NCBI GenBank assembly: GCA_937887565.1
Contig: CALABS010000013.1
Coordinates: 66,958-130,957, forward strand
Reading direction: 5' to 3'
Length of the DNA: 64,000 nucleotides
Source of the DNA: an uncultured Rhodospirillaceae bacterium
GTDB taxonomy: Bacteria; Pseudomonadota; Alphaproteobacteria; Rhodospirillales; Magnetospirillaceae
Within the stretch, counting starts at the first letter, position 1, and each line of letters starts with the position of its first letter. Of the stretch, positions 26,608 through 34,809 are shown one piece after another. The position numbers and the translations under genes were made by a program. A model generated the notes under the pieces. It was not told the DNA's origin, ran no database searches, and saw only the letters and a program-made list of their open reading frames with translations.

Positions 26608-28059
26608 TCAGCGGGCGCCGCTGGCGGCGGGGGCCAGCGATTCCTCGGCCACGTCACCCTTGATGGTCTTCACGAAGTTGTAGACCATCACCAGCGCGCC
26701 CAGCACGAACAGCAGGCCGCCCAGAGCACGGATGACGTAGTAGGGATGCATGGCCTCGACGGTCTCGATGAACGAGTACTGCAGGAAGCCCATGCTGTCG
26801 TAGGCGCGCCACATCAGGCCCTGCATGATGCCCGAGATCCACATGGCGGTGATGTAGAGCACCACGCCGATGGTGGCGACCCAGAAGTGCGTGCCCACCA
26901 GCTTCAGCGAGTAGACTTCCTTGCGGCCCCACAGCTTGGGAACCAGGTAGTACAGCGAGCCGAAGGTGACGAAGGCGACCCAGCCCAGGGCACCCGAGTG
27001 CACGTGGCCGACGGTCCAGTCGGTGTAGTGCGACAGCGAGTTCACCGCCTTGATCGACATCATCGGACCCTCGAAGGTCGACATGCCGTAGAAGGCCACC
27101 GAGGTCACCAGGAACCGCATCACCGGGTCGGTGCGCAGCTTGTCCCAGGCCCCCGACAGGGTCATCAGGCCGTTGATCATGCCGCCCCAGGACGGCATCC
27201 ACAGCATGATCGAGAAGGTCATGCCCAGGGTCTGCGCCCAGTCCGGCAGGGCGGTGTAGTGCAGGTGGTGCGGACCGGCCCAGATGTAGAGGAAGATCAG
27301 CGCCCAGAAGTGCACGATCGACAGCCGGTACGAATAGACCGGACGCTCGGCCCGCTTGGGCACGAAGTAGTACATCATGGCCAGGAAGCCGGCGGTCAGG
27401 AAGAAGCCCACCGCGTTGTGGCCGTACCACCACTGGGTCATGGCGTTCTGCACGCCGCCGAAGACGTTGTACGACTTCATCAGCGAACCGCCGAACAGGG
27501 CGGCCGGAACGGCGAGGTTGTTGCCCAGGTGCAGCATCGCCACGGTCAGGATCATGGAGAAGAAGAACCAGTTGGCCACGTAGATGTGGGGTTCCTTGCG
27601 CTTCATGATCGTGCCGGCGAACGCGATCAGGTACGCCACCCAGATCACGGTCAGCCACAGGTCGATCCACCACTCCGGCTCGGCGTATTCCTGGCCCGAG
27701 GTGAAGCCCAGGACATAGGTCAGCGCGGCGACGACGATCAGCGCCTGGAAGTTCCAGAAGATGAAGTTGCCGAGGCCCCGGCCGCCGAACAGCTCGGCGC
27801 GGGAGGTGCGCTGCACCACGTAAAGGGAGGTGGAGAAAAGAATGTTGCCGCCGAAGGCGAAGATCACGGCGGAGGTGTGGACCGGCCGCAGGCGGCCGAA
27901 CGAGGTCCACTCAAGATCAAGGTTAAGGGCCGGGAAGGCCAGCTGCCAGGCGATGAAATCGCCAGCCAGGAAGCCCACAACCCCCCAGAAAATCGCCGCG
28001 AGGACGAACTTCTTCACCACGTCTTCACAATAGCGCGTGGCGTCGGTGTTGCTGCTCAT
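26608..28059 (-). CDS. ccoN: cbb3 cytochrome oxidase catalytic subunit I
   Basis: 483 residues with twelve membrane helices. Haem and copper ligand regions are present: RPVHTSAVIFAFGGN, WWYGHNAVGFFLTAG and GPHHLHYTALPDW. CcoN is the haem b/haem b3-CuB subunit that reduces oxygen with very high affinity and pumps protons. The ATG at 28059 has an AGGAG site 7 nt before it; the frame continues upstream but that part is the promoter region. A perfect FNR box lies about 150 nt upstream, implying induction at low oxygen. Confidence 0.98.
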   Translation of the reverse strand: MSSNTDATRYCEDVVKKFVLAAIFWGVVGFLAGDFIAWQLAFPALNLDLEWTSFGRLRPVHTSAVIFAFGGNILFSTSLYVVQRTSRAELFGGRGLGNFIFWNFQALIVVAALTYVLGFTSGQEYAEPEWWIDLWLTVIWVAYLIAFAGTIMKRKEPHIYVANWFFFSMILTVAMLHLGNNLAVPAALFGGSLMKSYNVFGGVQNAMTQWWYGHNAVGFFLTAGFLAMMYYFVPKRAERPVYSYRLSIVHFWALIFLYIWAGPHHLHYTALPDWAQTLGMTFSIMLWMPSWGGMINGLMTLSGAWDKLRTDPVMRFLVTSVAFYGMSTFEGPMMSIKAVNSLSHYTDWTVGHVHSGALGWVAFVTFGSLYYLVPKLWGRKEVYSLKLVGTHFWVATIGVVLYITAMWISGIMQGLMWRAYDSMGFLQYSFIETVEAMHPYYVIRALGGLLFVLGALVMVYNFVKTIKGDVAEESLAPAASGAR

Positions 28060-28208
28060 GCCGAACTCCTGTTTCGACCGGGATAGGGTCAGCCTCGGAG
28101 CGCCCGACCGGAGTCCATGGCAAATAGCATGCCCCCGTAAACCGACAGCCGGCCGGGAGGTCTCTGCTCCAAGATGGCGCACTATGACGGCTGGGTCGGC
28201 GGCGGCCA

Positions 28209-28222
28209 TTGATCCAGATCAA
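28209..28222. promoter_or_regulatory. FNR/FixK-type operator upstream of ccoN
   Basis: The sequence TTGATCCAGATCAA is a perfect TTGAT-N4-ATCAA palindrome, the consensus of FNR, Anr and FixK regulators. Its centre is about 156 nt before the ccoN start, so a leader of roughly 115 nt is expected if it acts at -41.5. The fnr gene at the end of the same cluster encodes a protein with matching recognition-helix residues. The plus-strand rlmI-like gene starts 126 nt to the right; control of that gene is not expected. Confidence 0.9.
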
Positions 28223-28347
28223 AAATTGCAAAATTTACTGGTTTCCCGGATGTTTGCCGGCCCTTTCTCGCAAACCGTCTCCCCTTTCGGGCGGGGCCGC
28301 CGTCCGCCGATTGCCGGGCCGGCCCCCATCCTTTAGAGTTTCCGCCC

Positions 28348-29556
28348 ATGATCGACACCATCCCTGGCCCCGATTCCGCCGCCCGTCCCGTCATCCGTCT
28401 GCAGAAGGGCCGCTCGCGCCGGTTCCGCGCCGGCCATCCGTGGGTGTTCTCCAACGAGATCGAGATGACCGCCGAGGCCAAGGCCCTGCCGCCCGGCGGG
28501 CTGGTCACCCTGATGGACGCCGGCGGCGAGCGGCTGGGGGTGGCCAGCTTCAACCCCCATTCGCTGATCGCCGCGCGGGTGCTGGACCGCGACGCCGCGG
28601 CGGTGGTCGATGCCGGCTTCGTCGCCGGCCGCCTGCGCCGCGCCCTGGCCTTGCGCGAGACCCTGTTCGACACCCCCCATTACCGCCTGGTTCATTCCGA
28701 GGCCGACGGCTTGCCGGGGTTGATCGTCGACCGCTACGGCGACGTCGCTTCGGTGCAGGCCAACACCGCCGGCATGGAGGCGCTGACCCCGCTGGTGGTC
28801 GATGCGCTGGCCGAGGTGCTGGCGGTGCGCGCGGTGGCGCTCAAGAACGACAGCCCGGTGCGCAGGCTGGAGGGCCTGGAGACCTATGACCGGATCGCGC
28901 TCGGCGCCATCGACGGGCCGGTGGAGCTGGTCGAGAACGGCAGCCGCTTCGTCGCCGACCTGACCGGCGGCCAGAAGACCGGCTGGTTCTACGACCAGCG
29001 CGACAACCGCGCCTTCATGGCCCGCCTCGCCGCTGGCCGCCGCATGCTCGACGTCTACACCTATGCCGGCGGCTTCGCGGTGCAGGCGGCCATGGCCGGC
29101 GCCGCCGAGGTGGTGGCGGTGGACCGCTCCGACCATTCCCTGGCGCTGGCCGACCACGCCGCCCGCCTCAACGGCGTCACGGTGCGCACCGTCCGCGCCG
29201 AGGCCTTCGCCGAGATGGCGCGGCTGGACGCCGCCGGCGAACGCTTCGGGGTGGTGGTGGCCGACCCGCCGGCCTTCGTGAAGTCGCGCAAGGACCTGGA
29301 GGCCGGTGCCAAGGGCTACCGCAAGATGACGCGGCTGGCGGCGCCGCTGGTCGAGCCGGGCGGCTTCCTGTTCTGCGCCTCGTGCTCGCATCACATGCCG
29401 GCCGACCGCTTCGCCGAGGAGATCGCCCACGGCCTGTCGCTGGCCGGCCGCTCGGGCCGGGTGCTGCGCGCCGCCGGCGCCGCCTCCGACCATCCGGTCC
29501 ATCCCTGGCTGCCGGAAAGCGCCTATCTCAAGGGACTGGCCCTGCAGCTGGACTGA
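28348..29556 (+). CDS. Class I rRNA large-subunit methyltransferase (RlmI-like)
   Basis: 402 residues. The N-terminal part resembles a PUA domain (IRLQKGRSRRFRAGHPWVFS). The middle EEHI-like region and a Rossmann methyltransferase domain follow, with LDVYTYAGGFAVQA (SAM loop), VVADPPAFVKSRKDL and the catalytic-Cys stretch CASCSHHM. This is the RlmI family, which makes m5C1962 in 23S rRNA. It runs 3 nt into truA, so the two RNA modification genes form an operon. The start at 28348 follows a leader of about 120 nt. Confidence 0.88.
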   Translation: MIDTIPGPDSAARPVIRLQKGRSRRFRAGHPWVFSNEIEMTAEAKALPPGGLVTLMDAGGERLGVASFNPHSLIAARVLDRDAAAVVDAGFVAGRLRRALALRETLFDTPHYRLVHSEADGLPGLIVDRYGDVASVQANTAGMEALTPLVVDALAEVLAVRAVALKNDSPVRRLEGLETYDRIALGAIDGPVELVENGSRFVADLTGGQKTGWFYDQRDNRAFMARLAAGRRMLDVYTYAGGFAVQAAMAGAAEVVAVDRSDHSLALADHAARLNGVTVRTVRAEAFAEMARLDAAGERFGVVVADPPAFVKSRKDLEAGAKGYRKMTRLAAPLVEPGGFLFCASCSHHMPADRFAEEIAHGLSLAGRSGRVLRAAGAASDHPVHPWLPESAYLKGLALQLD

Positions 29557-29559
29557 GCC

Positions 29560-30297
29560 ATGCCCCGTTACCGGCTGACCATCGAATACAACGGCACCCC
29601 CTTCCAGGGCTGGCAGCGCCAGGACAACGGCCCGTCGGTGCAGCAGGCGCTGGAGGAGGCCTTCGCCCGCTTCTGCCAGGCCGAGATCGGCGTGGTGGCG
29701 GCCGGGCGCACCGATTCCGGCGTCCATGCCACCGGCCAGGTGGTCCATGCCGACCTGCCGCGCCCCTGGCCCACCGACACCGTCCGCGACGCCCTCAACC
29801 ACCATCTCAGGCCGCATCCGGTGGCGGTGCTGGCCGCCGAGGCGGTCGGCGACGACTTCCATGCCCGCTTCTCGGCCACCGGCCGCGCCTACTTATATAG
29901 ACTCCTGAACCGCCGCGCCCCGCCGGTGCTGGACCGCGACCGGGTGTGGTGGATGCCGCGCCCGCTGGACGCCGAGGCCATGCACGCCGCCGCCCAGTTG
30001 CTGGTCGGCCACCACGACTTCACCACCTTCCGCGCCAGCGAGTGCCAGGCCAAGAGCCCGCTGAAGACGCTGGACGTGCTGGAGGTGTCGCGCCGGGGCG
30101 ACGAGATCGCCGTGGTCGCCGCCGCGCGGTCGTTCCTGCACCACCAGGTCCGCAACATGGTCGGCACCCTCAAGCTGGTGGGCGAGGGCAGCTGGAGCCT
30201 GGACGACGTCACCCGCGCCCTGGCTGCCCGCGACCGCGCCAAGGGCGGCCCGACCGCGCCGCCGGGCGGGCTTTACCTGACGAAAGTTATTTATTGA
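29560..30297 (+). CDS. truA: tRNA pseudouridine(38-40) synthase
   Basis: 245 residues, normal for TruA. Motifs are EYNGTPFQGWQRQ near the N-terminus, the catalytic AAGRTDSGVHATGQV with Asp in GRTDSGVH, and FLHHQVRNMVGTL. It converts uridines 38-40 of tRNA anticodon arms to pseudouridine. It starts 3 nt after the RlmI-like stop and shares its transcript. Confidence 0.97.
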   Translation: MPRYRLTIEYNGTPFQGWQRQDNGPSVQQALEEAFARFCQAEIGVVAAGRTDSGVHATGQVVHADLPRPWPTDTVRDALNHHLRPHPVAVLAAEAVGDDFHARFSATGRAYLYRLLNRRAPPVLDRDRVWWMPRPLDAEAMHAAAQLLVGHHDFTTFRASECQAKSPLKTLDVLEVSRRGDEIAVVAAARSFLHHQVRNMVGTLKLVGEGSWSLDDVTRALAARDRAKGGPTAPPGGLYLTKVIY

Positions 30298-30342
30298 CGC
30301 TTGGTGATCGTGACCGATCGCCAGGACCCTCAGGCGCCGGGC

Positions 30343-30359
30343 GGGTTTCTCCGAAACCC
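30343..30359. terminator. Possible terminator hairpin between truA and rsmE
   Basis: GGGTTTC and GAAACCC form a 7-bp stem with a 3-nt loop in the convergent gap. No U-run follows on the plus strand. A second 8-bp hairpin (30407-30414 with 30419-30426) covers the rsmE stop. Either could help end the two opposing transcripts, but the support is weak. Confidence 0.4.
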
Positions 30360-30418
30360 TTGGCTCCCGCCGCATGAGCGGCGCGGCCCCTTGGGCCTAG
30401 CCCCAGCCCGGTGACCGC

Positions 30419-31174
30419 TCACCGGGATGGATGTTCCCCTCTCGGTGCCTTCGCCCAATCCCCCTTGACCGCCTGCACCACCGCCAGGGCGGCGATGGCC
30501 GCCGTTTCGGCGCGCAGGATGCGCGGCCCCAGCGACACCGCCCGGGCGAAGGGCAGCCGCGCCAGCAGCCGGCGCTCCTCGGGCGCGAAGCCGCCCTCGG
30601 GGCCGACCAGCACCGCCAGCGGGCCGTCGGGAATGGAGTGGGCCAGCGGCGGGCCGGAACCGCTTTCGTCGAGGAACAGCAGCGTCCGCCCCGCGTCCCA
30701 GCCGGCCAGCGCCTTGTCCAGCGGACAGGCGGGCAAGAGCGCGGGCACCGTCAGCCGCTCGCACTGCTCGGCGGCCTCGACCAGATGGGCGGCCAGGCGG
30801 TCGGCGTTGACCCGGGCGGCCACGGTGCGCCGGGTGAACACCGGCCACAGCGCGCTGGCCCCCAGTTCCGTCGCCTTCTCCGCCACCAGGTCGGTGTTGT
30901 CCTTCTTGAGCGGCGCCGCCAGCAGCCACAGGTCGGGCTCGGCCGCCTGGAGCCGGGTCCGTTCCCCGATAGTCAGCGCACAGGAATTCTTGGCCACCCG
31001 GTCGATTGTGGCCCGCCACTCGCCGTCGCGTCCGTTGAACACCGCCACCGCCTCGCCGGCCTGGGCGCGCATGACGGTGGCGAGGTAGTGCGACTGCTCC
31101 TTGGGCAGCTCGATCACCGCGCCCGACGCCAGATCGGCGGCGACGTGGAGGCGCAGGCGGGGACGGCCGGTCAC
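30419..31174 (-). CDS. rsmE: 16S rRNA (uracil(1498)-N(3))-methyltransferase
   Basis: 251 residues. Signatures of RsmE are the C-terminal knot motifs LVGPEGGFAPEE and SLGPRILRAETA, plus an N-terminal PUA-like part with SHYLATVMRA. It methylates U1498 of 16S rRNA. The start is a GTG at 31174 that overlaps the stop of the YwgA-like gene by GTGA, so expression is coupled to the lower-GC pair upstream. The gene itself has normal high GC. Confidence 0.95.
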   Translation of the reverse strand: MTGRPRLRLHVAADLASGAVIELPKEQSHYLATVMRAQAGEAVAVFNGRDGEWRATIDRVAKNSCALTIGERTRLQAAEPDLWLLAAPLKKDNTDLVAEKATELGASALWPVFTRRTVAARVNADRLAAHLVEAAEQCERLTVPALLPACPLDKALAGWDAGRTLLFLDESGSGPPLAHSIPDGPLAVLVGPEGGFAPEERRLLARLPFARAVSLGPRILRAETAAIAALAVVQAVKGDWAKAPRGEHPSR

Positions 31175-31668
31175 ATCAGGCCAAGATCGGTCAACAATCG
31201 CTTGGCACGCTTCATCCGATCCGGAGTGGCCTTGGTTGGCTTGCGGCGGGCCACTTCGGCCGACGTGTTCGCCGGGTAACCATTGACCTTGAGATAATGA
31301 TAGGTCGCCGCCAACTCCAACTCGATGGCCGTGTAGTCACCCATGGCCGCGAGCTTCACCTTTGCTTCGTTTGCGATCATCCCGCCAACTGCGGCCGGCG
31401 GAGACGCGGACGCCGTATAAACGGTATACGGCACCTCGTGGTATCCGGGATATTCCTCGGCTCTCAGCGTTCCAAGCAGGCAAGCGTCGTCCGCTGCCTC
31501 AGCGACATCAACAGAGAACGGGCCAAAATTGTGGTATTCATAATCAAGACCGCTATCCATCCCGCATGCGTCCAGGAGATAGACTGTTTTTTGCAGGCGT
31601 GTCCTACCAACCAGCTTGCCGCCGTTGAGCGCGACGATGCCGACGATCATGTCAACTGGGTCGCTCAT
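31171..31668 (-). CDS. YwgA-like protein of unknown function
   Basis: 165 residues, soluble. The N-terminal MIVGIVALNGGKLVGRTRLQ and the following KTVYLLDACG resemble YwgA-family proteins of unknown activity. It starts at ATG 31668, which overlaps the HD gene stop by ATGA, and its own stop overlaps the rsmE GTG. Base composition is visibly lower in GC than that of neighbours, and codon use is less biased, suggesting transfer. In Bacillus subtilis ywfO (HD protein) and ywgA are adjacent, which supports a conserved two-gene unit. No catalytic motif was recognised. Confidence 0.7.
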   Translation of the reverse strand: MSDPVDMIVGIVALNGGKLVGRTRLQKTVYLLDACGMDSGLDYEYHNFGPFSVDVAEAADDACLLGTLRAEEYPGYHEVPYTVYTASASPPAAVGGMIANEAKVKLAAMGDYTAIELELAATYHYLKVNGYPANTSAEVARRKPTKATPDRMKRAKRLLTDLGLM

Positions 31669-33014
31669 TGCCTGACCTCTTCCCACAATTTCCTTAGGCT
31701 GCCCATCAACGTGTCGTCCGCGCAATAGACCCTGTAAACCTCTCGCGGAACCATCGCCTTGACGATGGGGGACCGATCTGCGATGTCGTCATGGCCATTC
31801 CCATTTGAGCGCCCGATGAGGACCTTCTGGAATGCGCCGCGCTCATCGTAGTCGTATAGCCCGTATGCGGACAGTTTTGCCTTATCCGTCAGCACCGGGA
31901 CCCCGGTTTCAGCCGAGAAGCGTTCTTTCACGAGACGCTTGTACCTCGGCAGAGAATCACCCTTCTCGCGATCCGTCAAGGCGCCGACATCAAAGCATTT
32001 AAAGAGCGCGCGTTCCCGCAATCCGCGCGCCAGTGAGCTTAACTCACCATCACCTGCCGCCTCCATCCGTGCGATCGCCGACCACACGATGGCGTCATCA
32101 AGCATGATGTAATCGGACAGGCGGGGCTTATCCGATTTGAGGAATCTAACAAGAACATCCGACTTTTGCAACCCCGTCGACTTGAGATTGCCGTCACGCA
32201 GCAAGGAGACCAACCTGGTCAGCAATGCCGTGAGCATCACTTCGGCTGCTCGTGTGGTCTTATGGAGGTAGACCTGGGCGTAAAGGTGGTAACGAGCCAG
32301 AAGGTAGCTTTCCGCAGCCTGTAGCCCCTTTTCACCAAGGACAAAGCCATCAACTTCCGAAAAGTCCTGGTCGTCCTTGATCCCGAGGGTCACCTTGCCA
32401 ACCTTCAGCGCGTCGAAAAGCCAGTCAAAATCGAAACCTCCCGAACCGATGCCGGCCATATAGCGATCTCGTCTAAGGTAATCGAGACGGTCGGCATCGA
32501 ACTGACTAGACACCACGGAATCGTAGATATCCTTCGCCTCCTTCCTGAGAAACAGGTCAGCGACCTCGTCCGCCAATTCCTTGTCATGGGCAGATAGGAC
32601 ATTGCAGATTTCCGTATCGCCACGGATTATCTCGGCTGTCCAATGCTCATGCTTGCGTCTGGCGGGCACCGCGTGCTCGAAGGCGTGGCTGAATGGTCCG
32701 TGTCCCACATCGTGAAGCAGAGCCGCGCAGGCGGTAACCAATGCCCGGCGGTCGCTGAAATGGTTGCTCGCCTCCTTGATATGGCGGAGAAGGCGGCGCG
32801 CATTGTGGAAAACGCCCAGGCTGTGTGCCAGCCGAGAGTGAGTAGCCCCAGGGTAAACGAGGTCCGAGAATCCCAGCTGCCGGATCCGTCGGAGGCGCTG
32901 GAATTCGCGGGTGTTGACCAGTCGCCAGCATAGGCTGTCCACAGGATCGTCCGGGGAAAAGGCGATCAGCCCATAAATCGGATCTCGGATACGCTGGATC
33001 TTGTCATTCGGCAT
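31665..33014 (-). CDS. HD-domain phosphohydrolase (dNTPase/YwfO-like)
   Basis: 449 residues from ATG 33014. The HD metal site is complete: THSRLAHSLGVFHNA gives the first His, LLHDVGHGPFSH the HD pair, and DADRLDYLRRDRY the final Asp. The N-terminal RIRDPIYGLIAFSPDD is characteristic of the SAMHD1/YwfO-like branch, whose studied members cleave deoxynucleoside triphosphates. The substrate here is not known. An in-frame ATG 30 nt earlier is possible but less conserved. GC content is lower than in the flanks. It overlaps the YwgA-like gene by 4 nt, so the two are co-translated. Confidence 0.85.
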   Translation of the reverse strand: MPNDKIQRIRDPIYGLIAFSPDDPVDSLCWRLVNTREFQRLRRIRQLGFSDLVYPGATHSRLAHSLGVFHNARRLLRHIKEASNHFSDRRALVTACAALLHDVGHGPFSHAFEHAVPARRKHEHWTAEIIRGDTEICNVLSAHDKELADEVADLFLRKEAKDIYDSVVSSQFDADRLDYLRRDRYMAGIGSGGFDFDWLFDALKVGKVTLGIKDDQDFSEVDGFVLGEKGLQAAESYLLARYHLYAQVYLHKTTRAAEVMLTALLTRLVSLLRDGNLKSTGLQKSDVLVRFLKSDKPRLSDYIMLDDAIVWSAIARMEAAGDGELSSLARGLRERALFKCFDVGALTDREKGDSLPRYKRLVKERFSAETGVPVLTDKAKLSAYGLYDYDERGAFQKVLIGRSNGNGHDDIADRSPIVKAMVPREVYRVYCADDTLMGSLRKLWEEVRQ

Positions 33015-33081
33015 GAACTTGGAACTACATCTGGACGCTCCCACTCCTGAAGGTAGCTGGGGCCCTTAACAATCTCCAGCG

Positions 33082-33234
33082 TTAATTCATGATTCCAATT
33101 CCCACCACCGCCGTCACCGCCACCACGACCATCGCCGCGCCCACCACCACCAGCACCGGCCGGCGGCGGCCCCTCCATGCAATCATGGCGCCGAGGGCCA
33201 GGACCAGGAGGGAGAGGAGGAGGTGGGCGGTCAC
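33082..33234 (-). CDS. Small membrane protein downstream of NfeD
   Basis: 50 residues from a GTG start that overlaps the nfeD stop (GTGA). Two hydrophobic segments (LLLSLLVLALGAMIA and VLVVVGAAMVVVAVTAVVG) flank an Arg-rich turn WRGRRRP. No family was recognised. The overlap and topology make it likely to be real and part of the SPFH-NfeD unit. The HD gene follows 67 nt downstream. Confidence 0.6.
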   Translation of the reverse strand: MTAHLLLSLLVLALGAMIAWRGRRRPVLVVVGAAMVVVAVTAVVGIGIMN

Positions 33235-33671
33235 CCCTCGGTCCTCTCGACCGTCAGCACCGTCCCGTCCGCGCCCACCACGCGGACGCGGCTGCCGGCC
33301 GGCAAATCGGGGCCGGCGACGGACCAGGTGGTGTCGCCCACCCTCATGCGGCCGCGACCCTCGGCGATGCCGGTGTCCAGGGTGTGGACCGTGCCGACCA
33401 GCCGGGCGGCGCGGCGGTTGAGGGTTGGATGGTCGGTCTTGGGGTCGCGCAGGCGCGCATAGGCGGACCGCCCGACGGCGGCGGCCAGCACGGTGGCGAC
33501 CGCGAAGGCCAGGGCGTGGACCTCCCAGCCCAGCGACGGCGCCGCGTAGGCCAGGATGCCGGTGAGAATGGCGGCGAGGCCCGGCCACATCAGGAAGCTG
33601 CCGGGCAGCAGCACCTCGGCCACCAGCAGCACGAAGCCCAGGATCAGCCAGTGCCAGAAGACGACCTCCAC
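33231..33671 (-). CDS. NfeD family membrane protein
   Basis: 146 residues from GTG 33671. Two or three membrane segments (WHWLILGFVLLVAEVLLPGS and following) precede a C-terminal OB-fold domain (about residues 85-146) with GRMRVGDTTWSVAGPDLPAG. This is the short-type NfeD that partners SPFH proteins. It begins 4 nt after the SPFH stop, the usual arrangement, and probably forms a membrane complex with it. A longer upstream frame overlaps the SPFH gene and was rejected. Confidence 0.88.
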   Translation of the reverse strand: MEVVFWHWLILGFVLLVAEVLLPGSFLMWPGLAAILTGILAYAAPSLGWEVHALAFAVATVLAAAVGRSAYARLRDPKTDHPTLNRRAARLVGTVHTLDTGIAEGRGRMRVGDTTWSVAGPDLPAGSRVRVVGADGTVLTVERTEG

Positions 33672-33675
33672 CGCC

Positions 33676-34662
33676 TCAGCCCTCGCCGGCCGGGGGCACG
33701 CTGCCGCGTGCCCGCGCCAGGCGGCGGGGCGCCGACTGGATCTCGCCCTCGGCCAGGGCATCCCTGGCGATCTCGGCGATGCCGGCGACGGCGCCGATGA
33801 GCCCGGCGGCCTCGAGCGGCATCATCACCAGCTTCTGGTTGGGGGCCGAGGCGACCTTCTCCAGCGCCTGCACGTAGCGCTGGGCAATGAAGTAGTTGAC
33901 CGCCTGGGCCTCGCCCTTGGCCACCGCCTCGGACACCATGGCGACCGCCTTGGCCTCGGCCTCGGCCTCGCGCTCGCGGGCCTCGGCGTCGCGGAAGGCG
34001 GATTCGCGGCGGCCCTCGGCGGCCAGGATCTGGGCCTGCTTCTGGCCCTCGGCCTTCAGCACCTCGGCCTGCTTGAGCCCTTCCGCCTCCAGGATGGCGG
34101 CGCGCTTGTCGCGCTCGGCCTTCATCTGCCGGGCCATGGCGTCGACCAGGTCGCGCGGCGGGGCGATGTCCTTGATCTCGATGCGGGTGACCTTGACGCC
34201 CCAGGGCTGGGTGGCCTCGTCGACCACCGTCATCAGCTGGGCGTTGATGCGGTCGCGCTGGGACAGAAGCTCGTCCAGGTCCATGCCGCCCATCACCGTG
34301 CGGATGTTGGTCATGGTCAGGTTGAGGATCGCCAGCTCCAGATGCGCCACCTCGTAGGCGGCCTGGGCGGCGTCGAGGACCTGGAAGAACACCACCCCGT
34401 CCACCGTGACCATGGCGTTGTCGCGGGTGATGACCTCCTGGCTGGGAACGTCGAGCACCTGTTCCATCATGTTGAGCTTGCGGCCGACCTGATCGACCAG
34501 CGGCACGATCAGGTGCAGGCCCGGCGACAGGGTGGTGGTGTACTTGCCGAACCGTTCCACCGTGTATTCGTAGCCCTGCGGCACCACCTTGATGCCCAGC
34601 GCCACCAGCAGGACCCCCAGCGCGACGACCGCCAATACCAGGATACCGAACGCCGAAACCAT
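33676..34662 (-). CDS. SPFH/stomatin-family membrane protein (QmcA-like)
   Basis: 328 residues. One N-terminal membrane helix (FGILVLAVVALGVLLVALG), then an SPFH/Band 7 domain with VPQGYEYTVERFGKY, SQEVITRDNAMVTVDGVVFF and QPWGVKVTRIEIKDI. A long Glu/Ala/Arg coiled-coil region (about 200-265) follows, which drives oligomerisation. Such proteins form large ring complexes in membrane microdomains, often with NfeD and FtsH. GGAGGGG just upstream of the ATG at 34662 is the ribosome binding site. Confidence 0.92.
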   Translation of the reverse strand: MVSAFGILVLAVVALGVLLVALGIKVVPQGYEYTVERFGKYTTTLSPGLHLIVPLVDQVGRKLNMMEQVLDVPSQEVITRDNAMVTVDGVVFFQVLDAAQAAYEVAHLELAILNLTMTNIRTVMGGMDLDELLSQRDRINAQLMTVVDEATQPWGVKVTRIEIKDIAPPRDLVDAMARQMKAERDKRAAILEAEGLKQAEVLKAEGQKQAQILAAEGRRESAFRDAEAREREAEAEAKAVAMVSEAVAKGEAQAVNYFIAQRYVQALEKVASAPNQKLVMMPLEAAGLIGAVAGIAEIARDALAEGEIQSAPRRLARARGSVPPAGEG

Positions 34663-34809
34663 GCCCCCCTCCGGACTTCCCTCCGACGACGACGGCAGCA
34701 TAGCGGAGATGCGGGGGCGAGTCTCGCGCGTTGCGCGCATCCCCCCGAGGGTTGCCCGCCGCCGCCCGGCGGTGCATAAATCCGGCGGACAATCAGCGGG
34801 CGGAGAAGC

